A DNA stretch of 64,000 nt from G963665405 sp963665405. GTDB lineage: Bacteria > Chloroflexota > Dehalococcoidia > Lucifugimonadales > G963665405. The number at the start of each line of letters is the position of its first letter. The stretch's first letter is position 1. The stretch lies in assembly GCA_963665405.2 (NCBI GenBank), contig OY762261.2:1054001-1118000 (forward strand). Direction: 5' to 3'. The translations under genes and the position numbers were made by a program. The notes under the pieces were generated by a model, which was given only the letters and a program-made list of their open reading frames with translations, had not been told where the DNA came from and did no database searches. Positions 1 to 11,200 of this stretch are shown in pieces.

Positions 1-3000
1 GAGGTCTGCCGCGGCCTGGAGTTCGCCCACTCCAAGGGCATCGTCCACCGCGACCTCAAGCCCGGGAACGTGTGGCTGGCGGCCGACGGTACCACCAGGA
101 TCGGCGACTTCGGCCTTGCCGTGGCCGTAGACAGGTCCAGGCTCACCCAGCAGGGGACGATGGTCGGCACGCCGTCGTGCATGCCACCCGAGCAGGCACT
201 CGGCGGCGAGGTGACGCCGCAGTCGGACCTCTACTCTCTCGGGGCGATGCTCTACGAGATGGCCACGGGCCGGCCGCCCTTCGTCGGCGACGACTATATC
301 GCGATCATCGGCCAGCACATCAACACGACGCCGGTCGCCCCCTCTTTTCACTGCCAGAGCTGCCCCAAGCCTCTGGAAGCTCTCATCCTGAGACTTCTAG
401 CCAAAAACCCTTCCGAGAGACCCGATTCCGCCGCCGACGTGCTCACCGCTCTGAAAGGCATCGACCTCGCTGAGAACGTAGGGACGGACAGCCATGCGCC
501 CGGCGCGGAAGCTCACTCTCTGGACACCCTGGCAGGGGGCGTCTTCGTCGGACGCCAGCGAGAGATGGGAGATCTGAAGGCCGCCCTGGAGGACGCGCTG
601 TCGGGTCGCGGGAGGCTCGTTACCCTGGCAGGCGAGCCAGGGATCGGTAAGACCCGCACGGCCCAGGAGCTGGCCACCTACGCCGTCCTCAGGCAGGCAC
701 AGGTGCTATGGGGCCGATGCTACGAGGGCCAGGGAGTCCCGCCATATTGGCCCTGGGTGCAGACCATCCGATCGTACGTTAGAAAGCATGACCCCGAACA
801 GCTTCGCTCGGAGATGGGTGCGGGAGCCGCAGATATCGCGGAGATCGTCCCCGACGTGAAAGAGCAGCTTCCAGACCTGGAGCCGGCCCCCGCTCTGGAC
901 CCGGAGGCAGCTCGCTTCCGCCTCTTCGACTCCATTACGTCCTTCTTGAAGGGCGCCTCCACGTCCAAGCCACTGGTGCTGGTCCTCGACGACCTCCACT
1001 GGGCCGACGAGTCTTCTCTGTTGCTGTTGCAGTTCCTGGCGCGGGAGCTCACGGGTAGCCGGCTACTGGTGATCGGAACATACAGGGACGTCGAGCTGTC
1101 TCGACGGCATCCCCTGGCCGAGCTCCTGGGGGATCTGACCAGAGAGCGGCTCTTCCAGAGGATTCCGCTTGGTGGTCTGACTCAGAGTGACGTGAGACGC
1201 TTCATCGAGCTGACATCGGGCATGGAACCCCCCAGAGGGCTGACGGAGACCGTGTATGCAGAGACCGAGGGCAATCCACTCTTCGTTACCGAGGTGGTCC
1301 GGCTGCTCGTCCAGGAGGGTGAGCTCACCCCGGAAAGGATCAAGAAAGAGAAGTCCTGGACCGTGCGCATTCCCGAGAGCGTGAGGGAGGTCATCGGTCG
1401 ACGGCTCAACAGGCTGTCCGAGCGGTGCAACGAGACCCTTACCATCGCCGCCGTGATCGGACGGGAGTTCGAGCTACGGCAGCTTCAGCCGCTGATCGAG
1501 GATCTTTCGGAGGACCGCGTGCTGGAGATTTTGGAGGAGGCGCAGACAGCGCGGGTGATCGAGGAGATGCCGCAGGCCATGGGGCGCTACCAGTTCACCC
1601 ACGCCCTCATCCAGGAGACCCTGGCTGACGAGCTCTCTCTCACACGGCGGATACGGCTCCACGCCCGAATCGCCGAGGCCCTGGAGAAGCTCTACGGGGC
1701 CGCCTCCGAAACTCCCGGGCATGCGGCGGAGCTCGCTCATCACTTCTCCGAGGCCCGGGAGGTACTCGGCACGGAGAGACTGGTCAAATACTCGCTCGTC
1801 GCGGGACAGAGAGCTTTGGCTTCTTATGCGTGGGAGGAGGCTTTGACTCATTTCCAGCGGGTGCTGGACGCCGCGGGAACGGACGAAATCGATGCTGATA
1901 CCGGTGCCGCGCTGTTCGGCATTGGCCGTGCTCAGTCGGCCCTGGCCCACATCGAGGACGCGATCCTCAGCTACACGAAGGCCTTCGACTACTACCTTGA
2001 GACCAACCATGTTGAAAAGGCGGTGGCAATAGCGACATCGCCCCTCCCTATAGCTGCGGGACGGCTTTCGGGTGCCCTCGAGCTATGTAACAGGGCCCTG
2101 GAGTTGGTGGACAAGACGTCCCTTGAGGCCGGCCGCCTCTTTTCCAACCAAAGTCAGGTGCTGGGCCTTCACCACGGCGACTACGAGCGCAGCCGCGAGG
2201 CCCTTGAGAATGCCCTGGCCATCGCAAGACAACACGGTGCCAAGAGCGTGGAAATGCGCACCCTGGGAATGGCCTCATACGTCGACCTTTACCATCTACG
2301 CTCTTCCGACGCCCTGGAGAAATCTGCCCTAGTGGAGGGGCTAGCTCGCGACGTAGACGATCCTCTATCGCAGGCTGCGGCACACTACGCCGCAAGTGTT
2401 CTTCAGACGCTTGCGGGCGATCCCGAATCAGCTCTCCAGCATGCCCAGGCCGCAGTGTCGCCCGCCGAACGGTTGAGGGACCGGGCATGGCTGGCTCGCA
2501 CTCATTTCGCCAGCGCGGTCGCATACTACGCGACCGGTGACTGGGGCCTCGCCCGAGAGTACAACGATCGGGCCAAGGCCGTATTGCCCTACGCGCCTGC
2601 CTTTTACATCGCCGCGATGCTGGAATACCTGGTAGGCAATTTCAAAGAGGGTGAGGTCTACCTGAATCGACTGGTAGATGGCATGAACCGTGTCCCGCCA
2701 GGACCCAATCTGGAACACACTTGCGCGGCCGTGGCTGCTTCAGAAGTTGCCCTGATCACCGGTGACACGCGTTGGTCCCGTGCGGCTCTTGATGCTGTCG
2801 CCCCGGTCCTGGGCTCTCGGAATGTGACTCCCCTGTTATCGGCGTTTACCAGAATAGGACTGGCAATCTTGGTGGCGCGACAAGAGGACGCCTCTGCCGC
2901 TTCGGAGCTTTACGCCGCGCTCGAGTCTTTCCCACGGGACTGGCTCTTCAGATCTGTCCCTCGCGTGATGGGACTTCTCGCCCACACCATAGGCAAGCTC

Positions 3001-3235
3001 GATGACGCAGCGGCCCACTTCGAGGAGTCCCTCGGGTTCTGTCGCAAGGCTGGCTACAGACCCGAACTCGGTGACCTGCTGCGATTACGCGGAGACTCTC
3101 TTGAAACGCGACAACTCCGGCGACCGGGAAAGAGCCACGGTGTTACTCGACGAGTCGCTTCAAATCTCCCGCGAGCTGGGCATGCGGCCCCTGATGGAGC
3201 GGGTGCTGTCACACCGGGAGATCTTGAAGGCCTAG
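1..3235 (+). CDS. Ser/Thr protein kinase-AAA ATPase-TPR signalling protein, 5' partial, frameshifted near its 3' end
   Basis: The gene enters from the left edge; the frame is open from base 1. The first visible codons give the kinase catalytic loop HRDLKPGN (codons 16-23) and the DFG motif (codons 36-38), so most of the N-lobe lies outside. An AAA_16-type ATPase domain follows, with Walker A GEPGIGKT near 631-654 and Walker B LVLVLDDLHWAD near 976-1011, then a long helical TPR-like region. This order (kinase, STAND-like ATPase, TPR) is typical of large regulatory proteins; the target is unknown. The frame read from base 1 runs to a stop at 3288 but loses family-like sequence after about 3070. 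The +1 frame then reads TCCDYAETLLKRD and ends at a TAG at 3233-3235 with a family-like C-terminus (RELGMRPLMERVL). I infer a one-base insertion or two-base deletion near 3070-3076. Confidence 0.85.
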
Positions 3236-3327
3236 ACGACGCCCTGTGCCCTGCTGGACTCGGCAAGTCACCGCTCCTAGTTTTCTAGCTGTCGGTCTTA
3301 CCGACCCCAGGGTGCTAAAATCATTTC

Positions 3328-4590
3328 ATGAAGATCGAGTTGCCTCACGTAGGTGAGTCTGTAACCGAGGGCACCATCGACAGGTGGCTGAAGCGCGTCG
3401 GCGACCGGGTGGAGAAGTACGACCCGCTGGCCGAGGTCGTCACCGACAAGGTGAACATGGAGGTGCCATCGCCCGTTTCGGGCGTGCTTACCAGCATCCT
3501 CGTCGAGGAGGGGACGACCGTGCTCATGGGCACGGTCATCGCGGAGGTCCAGGTGGAGGGCGAGGAGGACGCCGGCGACCAGGCTGCGCCGATGCCGGCC
3601 GAGGAGACACCCGCCGAGCCCGTCGACAGGATAGGGACCCTGGACATGGACGCCGCGCCCTTCGGTCCGACCGGATCCGGTGGTCCGGCGGCTGAAGTGG
3701 AGCCCGCGGGGGATGCCGGGGGAAGACCGCAACGCTACTCCCCCGCCGTTCGGCGTCTGGCCGCGGAGCACGGGGTCGACCTCTCCGCCGTTACGGGAAC
3801 CGGTATCGGTGGGCGCGTTACAAGAAATGACGTGGAGGCCTACGTTTCTTCGTCGCCGGAAGCGCCCTCCCCACGACCCGCTACTGGAGCCACCGCCGAC
3901 GAGCGGGTGCCCCTGACCCCGGTCCGCCGCATCATCGCGGAGAACATGGTCAGGAGCGCGACCCAGATTCCCCACGTCTGGACGATGGTTGAGGTGGACG
4001 TCACCGGCCTCGTCGGGCGCCGGAACGAGGCCAAAGAGCAGGTACAGGAGCGTGAGGGTGTTCGTCTGACCTACCTTGCCTTCGTGTTGAGGGAGGTGTC
4101 CCAGAGCCTGCGCGAGAATCCGCTTCTGAACTCGACATGGGACGGCGACGGCGTCGTCCTCAAGGGCCACATCAACATCGGGATAGCCGTCGCCGCGCCG
4201 GCCGGCCTCGTGGTCCCCGTCATCCGGGACGCGGACTTGCTGAGCGTCGTCGAGCTCGCCAGGGCCATCGAGGTGCTGACCGGCAAGGCTCGCCAGGGGA
4301 AGCTCGATATCACCGACGTCCAGGGCGGAACGTTCACCGTCAACAACACCGGCGCACTGGGATCGGTCATCTCCCAGCCGATCATCAACCCATCCCAGGC
4401 TGCCATCGTGACCACCGAGGCGATCGTCAGGCGGCCCGTGGCGGTCGACGAGGCGATCGCGATACGATCGATCATGAACGTGTGCCTCTCGTTCGACCAC
4501 CGCATCCTGGACGGCGCGGAGGCCGGAGCCTTCCTGGCTGCCGTCAAGCGGGCCCTGGAGTCGATAGGGCCCGATACTCCCATCTACTGA
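3328..4590 (+). CDS. 2-oxoacid dehydrogenase E2 component (dihydrolipoamide acyltransferase)
   Basis: 420 residues with complete E2 architecture. The N-terminal lipoyl domain carries the lipoylation motif VTDKVNMEVPS, with the modified lysine at residue 41. An acidic linker follows, then an E3-binding (PSBD) domain at about 133-170 (RYSPAVRRLAAEHGVD, GTGIGGRVTRNDV), then the catalytic acyltransferase core ending in the active-site motif DHRILDG (His391, Asp395). The enzyme moves the acyl group from E1-bound lipoate to CoA and is cytoplasmic. E1 and E3 are not in this window, so pyruvate, 2-oxoglutarate and branched-chain substrates cannot be told apart. The next gene is lipB, which makes the octanoyl group for the lipoyl cofactor, so the pairing is functionally coherent. 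The ATG at 3328 is used; an AT-rich AAAAT sits just upstream. Confidence 0.93.
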   Translation: MKIELPHVGESVTEGTIDRWLKRVGDRVEKYDPLAEVVTDKVNMEVPSPVSGVLTSILVEEGTTVLMGTVIAEVQVEGEEDAGDQAAPMPAEETPAEPVDRIGTLDMDAAPFGPTGSGGPAAEVEPAGDAGGRPQRYSPAVRRLAAEHGVDLSAVTGTGIGGRVTRNDVEAYVSSSPEAPSPRPATGATADERVPLTPVRRIIAENMVRSATQIPHVWTMVEVDVTGLVGRRNEAKEQVQEREGVRLTYLAFVLREVSQSLRENPLLNSTWDGDGVVLKGHINIGIAVAAPAGLVVPVIRDADLLSVVELARAIEVLTGKARQGKLDITDVQGGTFTVNNTGALGSVISQPIINPSQAAIVTTEAIVRRPVAVDEAIAIRSIMNVCLSFDHRILDGAEAGAFLAAVKRALESIGPDTPIY

Positions 4591-4603
4591 CAAGGCGATC
4601 AAA

Positions 4604-4737
4604 TTTGGGGTGTGCAGATCCCGACAAGTCGGGATTGCCGGGAGTCCGAGGGGGCCCCTCAGATATCAGTTCTCCCCCTTCCCGGCCAGGAAGGGGGCCA
4701 GGGGGATGGTCGAGAGGGTTTCTCGCACCCTACTAGA
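4604..4737 (+). repeat. Intergenic hairpin repeat, copy R1
   Basis: Fills the gap between the E2 gene and lipB. It has the family order: TTGGGGTGTGCAG, a short hairpin (TCCCGACAAGTCGGGA), GGGAGTC, a GAGGG...CCCTC hairpin with ATAT, a CCCCCTTCC...GGAAGGGGG hairpin, GGGGGATGGTCGA, and a terminal CACCCTACTAGA. Related copies are at 18515, 19811, 22036 (inverted), 42635 and 42806. Confidence 0.8.
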
Positions 4738-4753
4738 CTCCCCGCGAGGCAGT

Positions 4754-5473
4754 ATGGCTCGAGGTGACTCCATCAGCGCGCCAACATGCTTTGCCCTGTC
4801 TCCGGGGCGCATGGATTACCTACCCGCATGGGAGCTTCAGAAGAGTCTCAGGGAAGAGGTGGCGCGGGGGTCCATCCCCGATCTGATCCTGCTCCTAGAG
4901 CATCCGCACGTCTACACGCTTGGCCGTCGAGGAAAGACCACCGACGTGCTGGCCTCGCCACAGAGTCTGAGGCGGCTCGGCGCCGAGGTTCACGAGGTCG
5001 ATCGTGGCGGCGAGGTTACCTACCACGGTCCAGGCCAGCTGGTCGGGTACCCCATCATCGATCTGCGGCGCTGGGGTGGCCCACTCAAGTACGTTCGGGC
5101 TCTTGAAGCCTGTCTCATGGCCACGCTCGCCGACCTCGGGGTGTCGGCTCACAGCGACGGAAGGCCTACCGGCGTCTGGGCCGGAGACGCCAAGATCGCC
5201 GCCATCGGCGTGAAGGTGAGCCGGGGAGTGACGACCCACGGCTTTGCTCTCAACGTGAACCCTGACCTGTCATACTTCGACCATATCGTCCCGTGCGGCA
5301 TGCCCGATGCTCGGGTATCTTCGATGACGTCCGTGCTGTCCGAGGACGTCCAGGTCGAGGACGTGATTCCAGTGCTGGTTCGGCAATTCGGGGAGACCTT
5401 CGGGCGCCGCATGGAGTGGTCGACGCTGGACCAGCTTTACGCGGGACCGCCACTGGCCAGGGCGGTGCCATGA
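4754..5473 (+). CDS. lipB: Octanoyl-[acyl carrier protein]-protein N-octanoyltransferase
   Basis: About 239 residues from the ATG at 4754; upstream in-frame codons lie in an intergenic repeat, so the longer reading frame is rejected. The LipB signature RGGEVTYHGPGQLVGYP is intact, as are the catalytic Lys (DAKIAAIGV, residue 147) and Cys (VPCGMPD, residue 181), plus GVTTHGFALNVN. LipB transfers octanoate from ACP to lipoyl domains such as the one on the E2 encoded just upstream. Family length is about 210-240, so this is full length. Cytoplasmic. A GAGG at 4746-4749 could be the ribosome site. Confidence 0.95.
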   Translation: MARGDSISAPTCFALSPGRMDYLPAWELQKSLREEVARGSIPDLILLLEHPHVYTLGRRGKTTDVLASPQSLRRLGAEVHEVDRGGEVTYHGPGQLVGYPIIDLRRWGGPLKYVRALEACLMATLADLGVSAHSDGRPTGVWAGDAKIAAIGVKVSRGVTTHGFALNVNPDLSYFDHIVPCGMPDARVSSMTSVLSEDVQVEDVIPVLVRQFGETFGRRMEWSTLDQLYAGPPLARAVP

Positions 5474-5516
5474 GCTGCCGAGTTCGTTGCCTCCCCGGCG
5501 ATCAGAGGTCCGACCA

Positions 5517-7847
5517 TTGAACATCCCACGTCTGGCTCTCCGGCTGCTGCTGGGGAGACGGCTTCCGATAACGGCCGGGGATCTGGTCGTGGCCGGCATA
5601 TCGCGGCCGGTGGCCATCGGCCGGGACAGCTTCGGCATCCCCTACATCGAGGCGGAGACCGACGAGGACGCCTGGTTCGGCCTCGGCTTCTGTCAGGGCC
5701 AGGACCGCGCGTTCCAGCTAGAGGTAATCCTGCGGGTCGTGCGGGGAACGCTGGCGGAGCTGGTCGGAGAGAAGGGCCTGGCACTGGACCGACTTTCCCG
5801 TCGAATAGGGTTCGCCCACTCCGCCGAGCGGCAGCTCGAGGTTCTCGACGACGACATTCGGCGGATCACCGAGGCGTTCGCCGGCGGGGTGAATCAGGGT
5901 GCGACGGTCGGCTCGACACAGGTTGCGCACGAGTTCAGACTCGTCCGCGGCAAGCCGAGCGTGCTCACCGCCGTCGACGTTCTGGGCTTCGCGAAGCTCC
6001 AGTCGTTTCTGCTGGGCAGCAACTGGGCGACGGAGCTGGCGCGGATGAAGATTCTCGAAGGCGACGGTCCGGAGGCTATGGCTGCGCTCGACCCCGCCTA
6101 TCCCCGGTGGCTGCCGGTCACCTCCCCGCCCGGGGCCCTTGCGGGTCCCGCCGCCGACCGCCTGTCGGAAGACGTCGCGGCGCTCACCGCCGTGGCGGGA
6201 CCGGGTGGCGGTTCCAACAACTGGGTCGTCTCGGCCTCTCGAACGGCGGCCGGACGCCCGCTCCTCGCCTGCGACCCCCATCTGTCCCCGTCCACGCCCC
6301 CCCACTGGTACCTCGCCCACATCCGTACGCCCCAGTGGACGGCTGCCGGGGCAACTCTCGTGGGCGCCCCTGGGTTCCCGGCGGGACACAACGACGTGGC
6401 CGCCTGGGGCATCACCGCCGGACTGCTGGACGACACAGACCTGTTCGTCGAGGAGGTGGACCCGGGCGGGCGCCGCGTGCGCGAGGGCGACGAGATGGTG
6501 CCCTGTGACGTAAGAACAGAGCTTATTCGCGTCAAGGGCGGCCGAACCGTGGACGAGGAGGTGCTCGTCACTCCTCGCGGCCCGATCATCGGACCGGCCC
6601 TCGATGGAGAGCTCGGCGCGATCTCCATTCGAGCCACGTGGCTCGATCCCAGGCCGGTCAGGGGCGCCCTGGTGATCCACCGCGCCCGAGATTTCCAGGA
6701 GTTCCGCTCGGCCTGGGAGCACTGGCCGGTGGCCTCCCTCAACGTACTATACGCCGACGTTTCGGGCACCATCGGATGGCAGCTCGCCGGCGACGCGCCC
6801 GTCCGGCGCAAGGGCTGGGGTACCCTCCCGCTCCCCGGCTGGGACCTCGAGGCAGGGTGGGAGGAGGACACCGTCCCGTTCGAAGAGATGCCGACCGACG
6901 AGAATCCCGAGGCCGGCTACATCGCGACAGCGAACAACCGCCCGCTCGCGGAGGGGGACGGCCCTTTTCTGGGGGTCGATTGGCTCGACGGATATCGCGT
7001 GGCCCGCATAGGCGAGGTTCTGGAGGCCCGCCGGGACTGGGACCTGGCCGGGCTTCAGCGGCTCCAGATGGACCTGCGATCGGTTCCGTGGCGGGAGATC
7101 CGCGATACGGTCCTCGCGGTCCCGGTCGAGGATGAGGCGGCCTGCCAGGCAATAGCTCTCCTGGAGGACTGGGACGGCGTCGTGACCGCCGACTCGCCTG
7201 CCGCCTCCGTCTTCGAGCTCTTTGTGGACGGGATGTCCCATCGGGTGGCGGGATTCAAGGCGCCACGGTCGGCGAGCTGGGTCGTCGGCTGCGGCAGCGG
7301 AGACCTGATGACTCACACCTCGTTCGCGCTTCGCAGGGTAGGGACGGTGGTCCGCCTGCTCAAGGAGAGCCCGCCCGACTGGTTCCACCGGGGCTGGCAG
7401 CAAGAGGTGGCAGACGCCCTGGCCGGCGTCGTCAGGGAGCTGAGACGCCGACTCGGACCCGATCCGAGGAAGTGGGCGTGGGGACGCCTCCGGCCCCTAA
7501 CCTTCGTTCACCCCGTGGGACGGTCACGGCTCCTGGGCAACATCTTTAATCTGGGGCCCTTCCCCTGGGGAGGTGACGCAAACACCATAGGTCAGGCCGC
7601 CCCGCCGCCGCAGGACACCGCGCGCAATCCCGTATTCGTTGCCTCGATGCGGATGGTCGTCGATGTGGGCGACTGGGAGAGCTGCCGCTTCTCTCTGCCG
7701 GGCGGCCAGTCCGGCAACCCGGTGTCGCCTCACTATCAGGATTTGCTTCCCCACTGGCTCCGAGGAGACGGCGTTCCCATCGCCTGGTCGAAGCGGAACG
7801 TGGACGCGGCGGCGGTGTCCACCCTACGGCTGACGCCCTCGCCGTGA
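5517..7847 (+). CDS. Penicillin acylase family (Ntn-hydrolase) protein
   Basis: About 776 residues from TTG 5517 (an alternative TTG is at 5487). The family pattern is clear: an N-terminal alpha-chain segment with RDSFGIPYIEAETDEDAWF and GFCQGQDRAFQLE, a spacer, and the autoproteolytic junction GGGSNNWV. The new N-terminal Ser (about residue 233) is the nucleophile of the beta chain. The beta chain has the usual HxSPSTPPHWY-like segment and PGFPAGHNDVAAWG. Substrates in this family include beta-lactams, acyl-homoserine lactones and other amides, and cannot be predicted here. I see no clear signal peptide, although most characterised members are exported; a short hydrophobic stretch at the start could be a weak anchor. 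It lies 43 bp after lipB on the same strand. Confidence 0.9.
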   Translation: MNIPRLALRLLLGRRLPITAGDLVVAGISRPVAIGRDSFGIPYIEAETDEDAWFGLGFCQGQDRAFQLEVILRVVRGTLAELVGEKGLALDRLSRRIGFAHSAERQLEVLDDDIRRITEAFAGGVNQGATVGSTQVAHEFRLVRGKPSVLTAVDVLGFAKLQSFLLGSNWATELARMKILEGDGPEAMAALDPAYPRWLPVTSPPGALAGPAADRLSEDVAALTAVAGPGGGSNNWVVSASRTAAGRPLLACDPHLSPSTPPHWYLAHIRTPQWTAAGATLVGAPGFPAGHNDVAAWGITAGLLDDTDLFVEEVDPGGRRVREGDEMVPCDVRTELIRVKGGRTVDEEVLVTPRGPIIGPALDGELGAISIRATWLDPRPVRGALVIHRARDFQEFRSAWEHWPVASLNVLYADVSGTIGWQLAGDAPVRRKGWGTLPLPGWDLEAGWEEDTVPFEEMPTDENPEAGYIATANNRPLAEGDGPFLGVDWLDGYRVARIGEVLEARRDWDLAGLQRLQMDLRSVPWREIRDTVLAVPVEDEAACQAIALLEDWDGVVTADSPAASVFELFVDGMSHRVAGFKAPRSASWVVGCGSGDLMTHTSFALRRVGTVVRLLKESPPDWFHRGWQQEVADALAGVVRELRRRLGPDPRKWAWGRLRPLTFVHPVGRSRLLGNIFNLGPFPWGGDANTIGQAAPPPQDTARNPVFVASMRMVVDVGDWESCRFSLPGGQSGNPVSPHYQDLLPHWLRGDGVPIAWSKRNVDAAAVSTLRLTPSP

Positions 7848-8250
7848 CCGTGGAGAGCCGGTGACAAGGCAGGGCCTTGTCAAACTCCGATTGTCGACTA
7901 TCCAGCCTGTGGTTCCACCCCTCCGACTTTCCTGATCGTGGGGGCGCATAGGCCATGCGCCCGGACTCGGCCGTGGGTTCCGAAGGGGGCAGAGCCCCCT
8001 TTGCGGGGTTTGGGGTGCCCCAATCCATTGGGCGGGTGGGTGGGAATGAGAGAGCACCCCAAAGGGGGAGTAGAGGGAGAACGAAAGGACCCTTGTGACA
8101 GGGGGCGGCCCGTCCCCGGCCCGCCGCCCCTGTACTATGATTGGGCCAGCGCAGCGACAACGGCGCCGTGCCCTCGTGAACCGGATTCTCCTGAGCCCCG
8201 TACTTGTGTATATCGTGGCGACCCAGTTAGGATAGGCCACCGGGCAGTTC
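7848..8250. other. Intergenic region rich in G/C hairpins
   Basis: About 400 bp with no supported gene. It contains several short inverted repeats, such as GGGGGCAGAGCCCCC near 7986-8000 and TGGGGTGCCCCA near 8010-8022, then AGCACCCCAAAGGGGG. The style resembles the hairpin repeats elsewhere in the window but the sequence is not the same family. The promoter of the ABC-permease operon is probably here. Confidence 0.5.
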
Positions 8251-11200
8251 ATGCACGAGCTCTCTACCCCAAGGCTAATAGCAAGACGCCTGTCAAACGG
8301 CTGGATGCTGCTGCTCAGTATCTTCCTGGGGATTCTGGTGGCGACGAGCCTGGTGGCGGGCGCCCCTGTATACCTCAGAGCGCTGGAGCGGCTCGGAGTC
8401 GACACCGCGATAGAGCGCTCCAGTGCCAGCTTCCTAAACCTACACATCTTCGCGCCGTTGGTGCCGCTGTCTCCCGATGGGCTCCCCAAGATCGAAGGCT
8501 CGCTTGAGGACACCTTCAAGGACGCGCTTGGCGATGCGTACACAGGCAAGAGACAGTTCATCCAGGGCGGCCTACCTCGTAGGCACGTCCCGCCGCCCCC
8601 TCCCCGCCCCAGACGCAACGAGCGTCGCCGCCTCCAGGGGGTTCTTCCAGTACCTGTCCGAACTGAAGGATCACGTCATATTCGTGTATACGACCTCGCA
8701 CGTCCCGCGCCCCCTCCCCGCCCCAGACGCAACGAGCGTCGCCGCCTCCAGGGGGTTCTTCCAGTACCTGTCCGAACTGAAGGATCACGTCATATTCGTG
8801 GACGGGCGTATGGCCGAGAGCATGGTCTCCGTCGGTCCAAGCGGTCCAGTCGTCGAGGCCGTCGCCAGCGTGCAGACGGTCAACAGGTTCGACCTCCAGG
8901 TTGGGGACGAGGTCGTCCTCACCCCGTTCCTCGGCCACGAGACCAGGATGACCGCGCGCATCGTCGGCATCCTCCGGGCCACCGATCCGACCGAAGACTA
9001 CTGGCGCAACAACGCGAACGTGTTCCTGGATCCGGTCCCCGTGCAGGAAAGGCCGGAGCCGGGCGTGAGCACCAACCCCGACGAGCCTCCCGTCGCCCTA
9101 TTCGTCACGCGCTCCGTCATGGTGGACGTCGTCGGCGGAACCTATCCGTCCACGCTGGTGAAGTCCACCTGGTTCCTGTTTCTCGACAAGGACGTGCTGA
9201 AACAGTGGTCCATAGCCGATACACGCGGGCGGCTCGCTCGCATCGACGCCGAGGCGACCCGGCTGCTTCCGGGGTCGGTGACGCTGACAGGACTCAGGAA
9301 GCTGCTGACCGACTTCGAGCGGCGGAGCTTCTTCTCCAGCCTCCCGCTGGTCCTTTTGCTGACCCTCATGGTGGTGACCGTGCTCTACTACCTCGCCATG
9401 ATGGTCTCGTACATGGTTCAGAGCCGAGAGGAGGACGTCGCGTTGCTGCGAACGCGCGGTGTGAGCGACCTTCATCTCCTGCGCCTCTACGGGCTCGAAG
9501 GACTCACGCTCACGGTGATCGCGGTTGTCCTCGCTCCGTTCATCGCGATGGGAGCGATAGCTGTGTCGGGGAAGCTGCCGTACTTCAGCCCGATTACCGG
9601 TGGGACGCTGCTGACAGTCGATCTGAACTGGATCCCGTTCGCCGTCGCGGCCGGCGTGGGCCTGCTGTGCCTGGCGATCTTCGTCATCCCGAGCGTCTTC
9701 GGCGCCCGGAGCGGCCTCATCGTGCATAAGTTAAGGTCCTCGCGCCCCCCGACGGTCCCACTTTTCCAACGCTACTATCTGGACATCGGTATTCTGGCGC
9801 TGGGCGCATTGGTCTTCTGGGAGATGTACTCCAGGGGCCAGCTGGTGTCGGGAGGGCTATTCAGCGACGTCCAGGTGAACGAGGCGTTCCTGTTGGCGCC
9901 CGTGTTGTTCCTTCTCGCCGTCGCACTACTGTTCATGAGGCTCTTCCCCCTCGTCGTGCGCTTCGTCAGCGGCGAGTCGGCCACCCTCCTCGATCTGCTG
10001 TTCGCGGCCGCGGCCCTGTTCACCGTCTCGGTCATCGTCACCGACGAGGTGGGTGACTCCCATCGCTTGGCGTGGCTCTATCCCGTAGCCGTCGTCGCCG
10101 CGATCGTGGCCGCCTACTGGGTCACCAGCCGGGCGACCGACTGGAGGCGGCGGCTCATCAGATACGCCGTTCAGGCGGCGGCGATCGCGTGGTTCCTGAT
10201 CCTCAAGCCCCCTGTCCCCGGCGATACACTGTTCGTTCCCAGCCTCGGACTCGCCTGCCTGATCCCGGCACAGATCCTCTATCGGGCGCTCGCGTCGTCC
10301 GCCCATCTGGCTCCCGTGTGGGTCTCGATGGGCCTCTGGCGCATGGCCCGCAACCCACTCCAGTACAGCTGGCTGGTCCTGCTACTGGTTCTGGTCACAG
10401 GACTGGGAATTCTCGCAACGACGGTCGGCGGCACGCTGGATCAGAGCCACCGCGAGCGAATCCTCTATGAAACGGGCGCGGACATCCGTATCAGCGGAAT
10501 CTTCACCGGGAGGAACGTCGGCCTTCGCGGCTACAAGGAAAGGTACTTGACCATTCCCGGTGTGACCTCGGTGTCTCTGGCTCTCCGCAGCTCGGGCACC
10601 GTCGGTACGACGGCCGCCGGGCGGCCGTTCCGGCTGCTCGGTGTCGAGACGAGAGACTTCCCGTATATCTCCTGGTACCGGGACGACTTCTCCTCCAGCT
10701 CGCTGGTCGGAGTTATGCGGGCGCTGCAATCGCCCGTCGCGGACACGTCGATCGAGCTGCCCGAGGACGCGACCCAGGTCGGCGTCTGGATAAAACCGGT
10801 CGAGGACTACAGCCACATGTTCCTCTGGATGGTCTTGGAAGACAGTCGAGGGATCCTCAGCACAATCACGCTCGGCGAGATCGGACCGCCGCTGTGGCAC
10901 CGGGTAACCGCCGATCTCCCACGACGGAGCCAGTCGCCGTTCAAGCTCGTGTCGGTCCAGGTCTACGAGCCTGGATTCGGTGCCGTTGGAACTGTGGGGG
11001 GCATACTGCTCGACGACATCCACGTGACCGCCGGACCCGATGGAGAAGAGGTGGTGGTCGAGGACTTCGAGAGCCGGATGCGGTGGCTGCCCCTGGAGAC
11101 ATCGTCGATCTCGCGAGACACGGTGGCGAGAACCAAAGACGACGCCTTCCGCGGCTCCACGGCTGGAGTGTTCATCTTCGGCAAGGAGACAGACAGCGGG

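Noticed and set aside
3298..4602. 434-codon minus-strand frame opposite the E2 gene
   Set aside because: Exact antisense of a well-supported E2 coding sequence; codon-bias shadow.
4610..4753. N-terminal extension of lipB (and similar extensions of the thpR, sortase and DUF2298 genes)
   Set aside because: The extra codons lie inside intergenic hairpin repeats shared by unrelated genes, and family homology begins only at the downstream starts.
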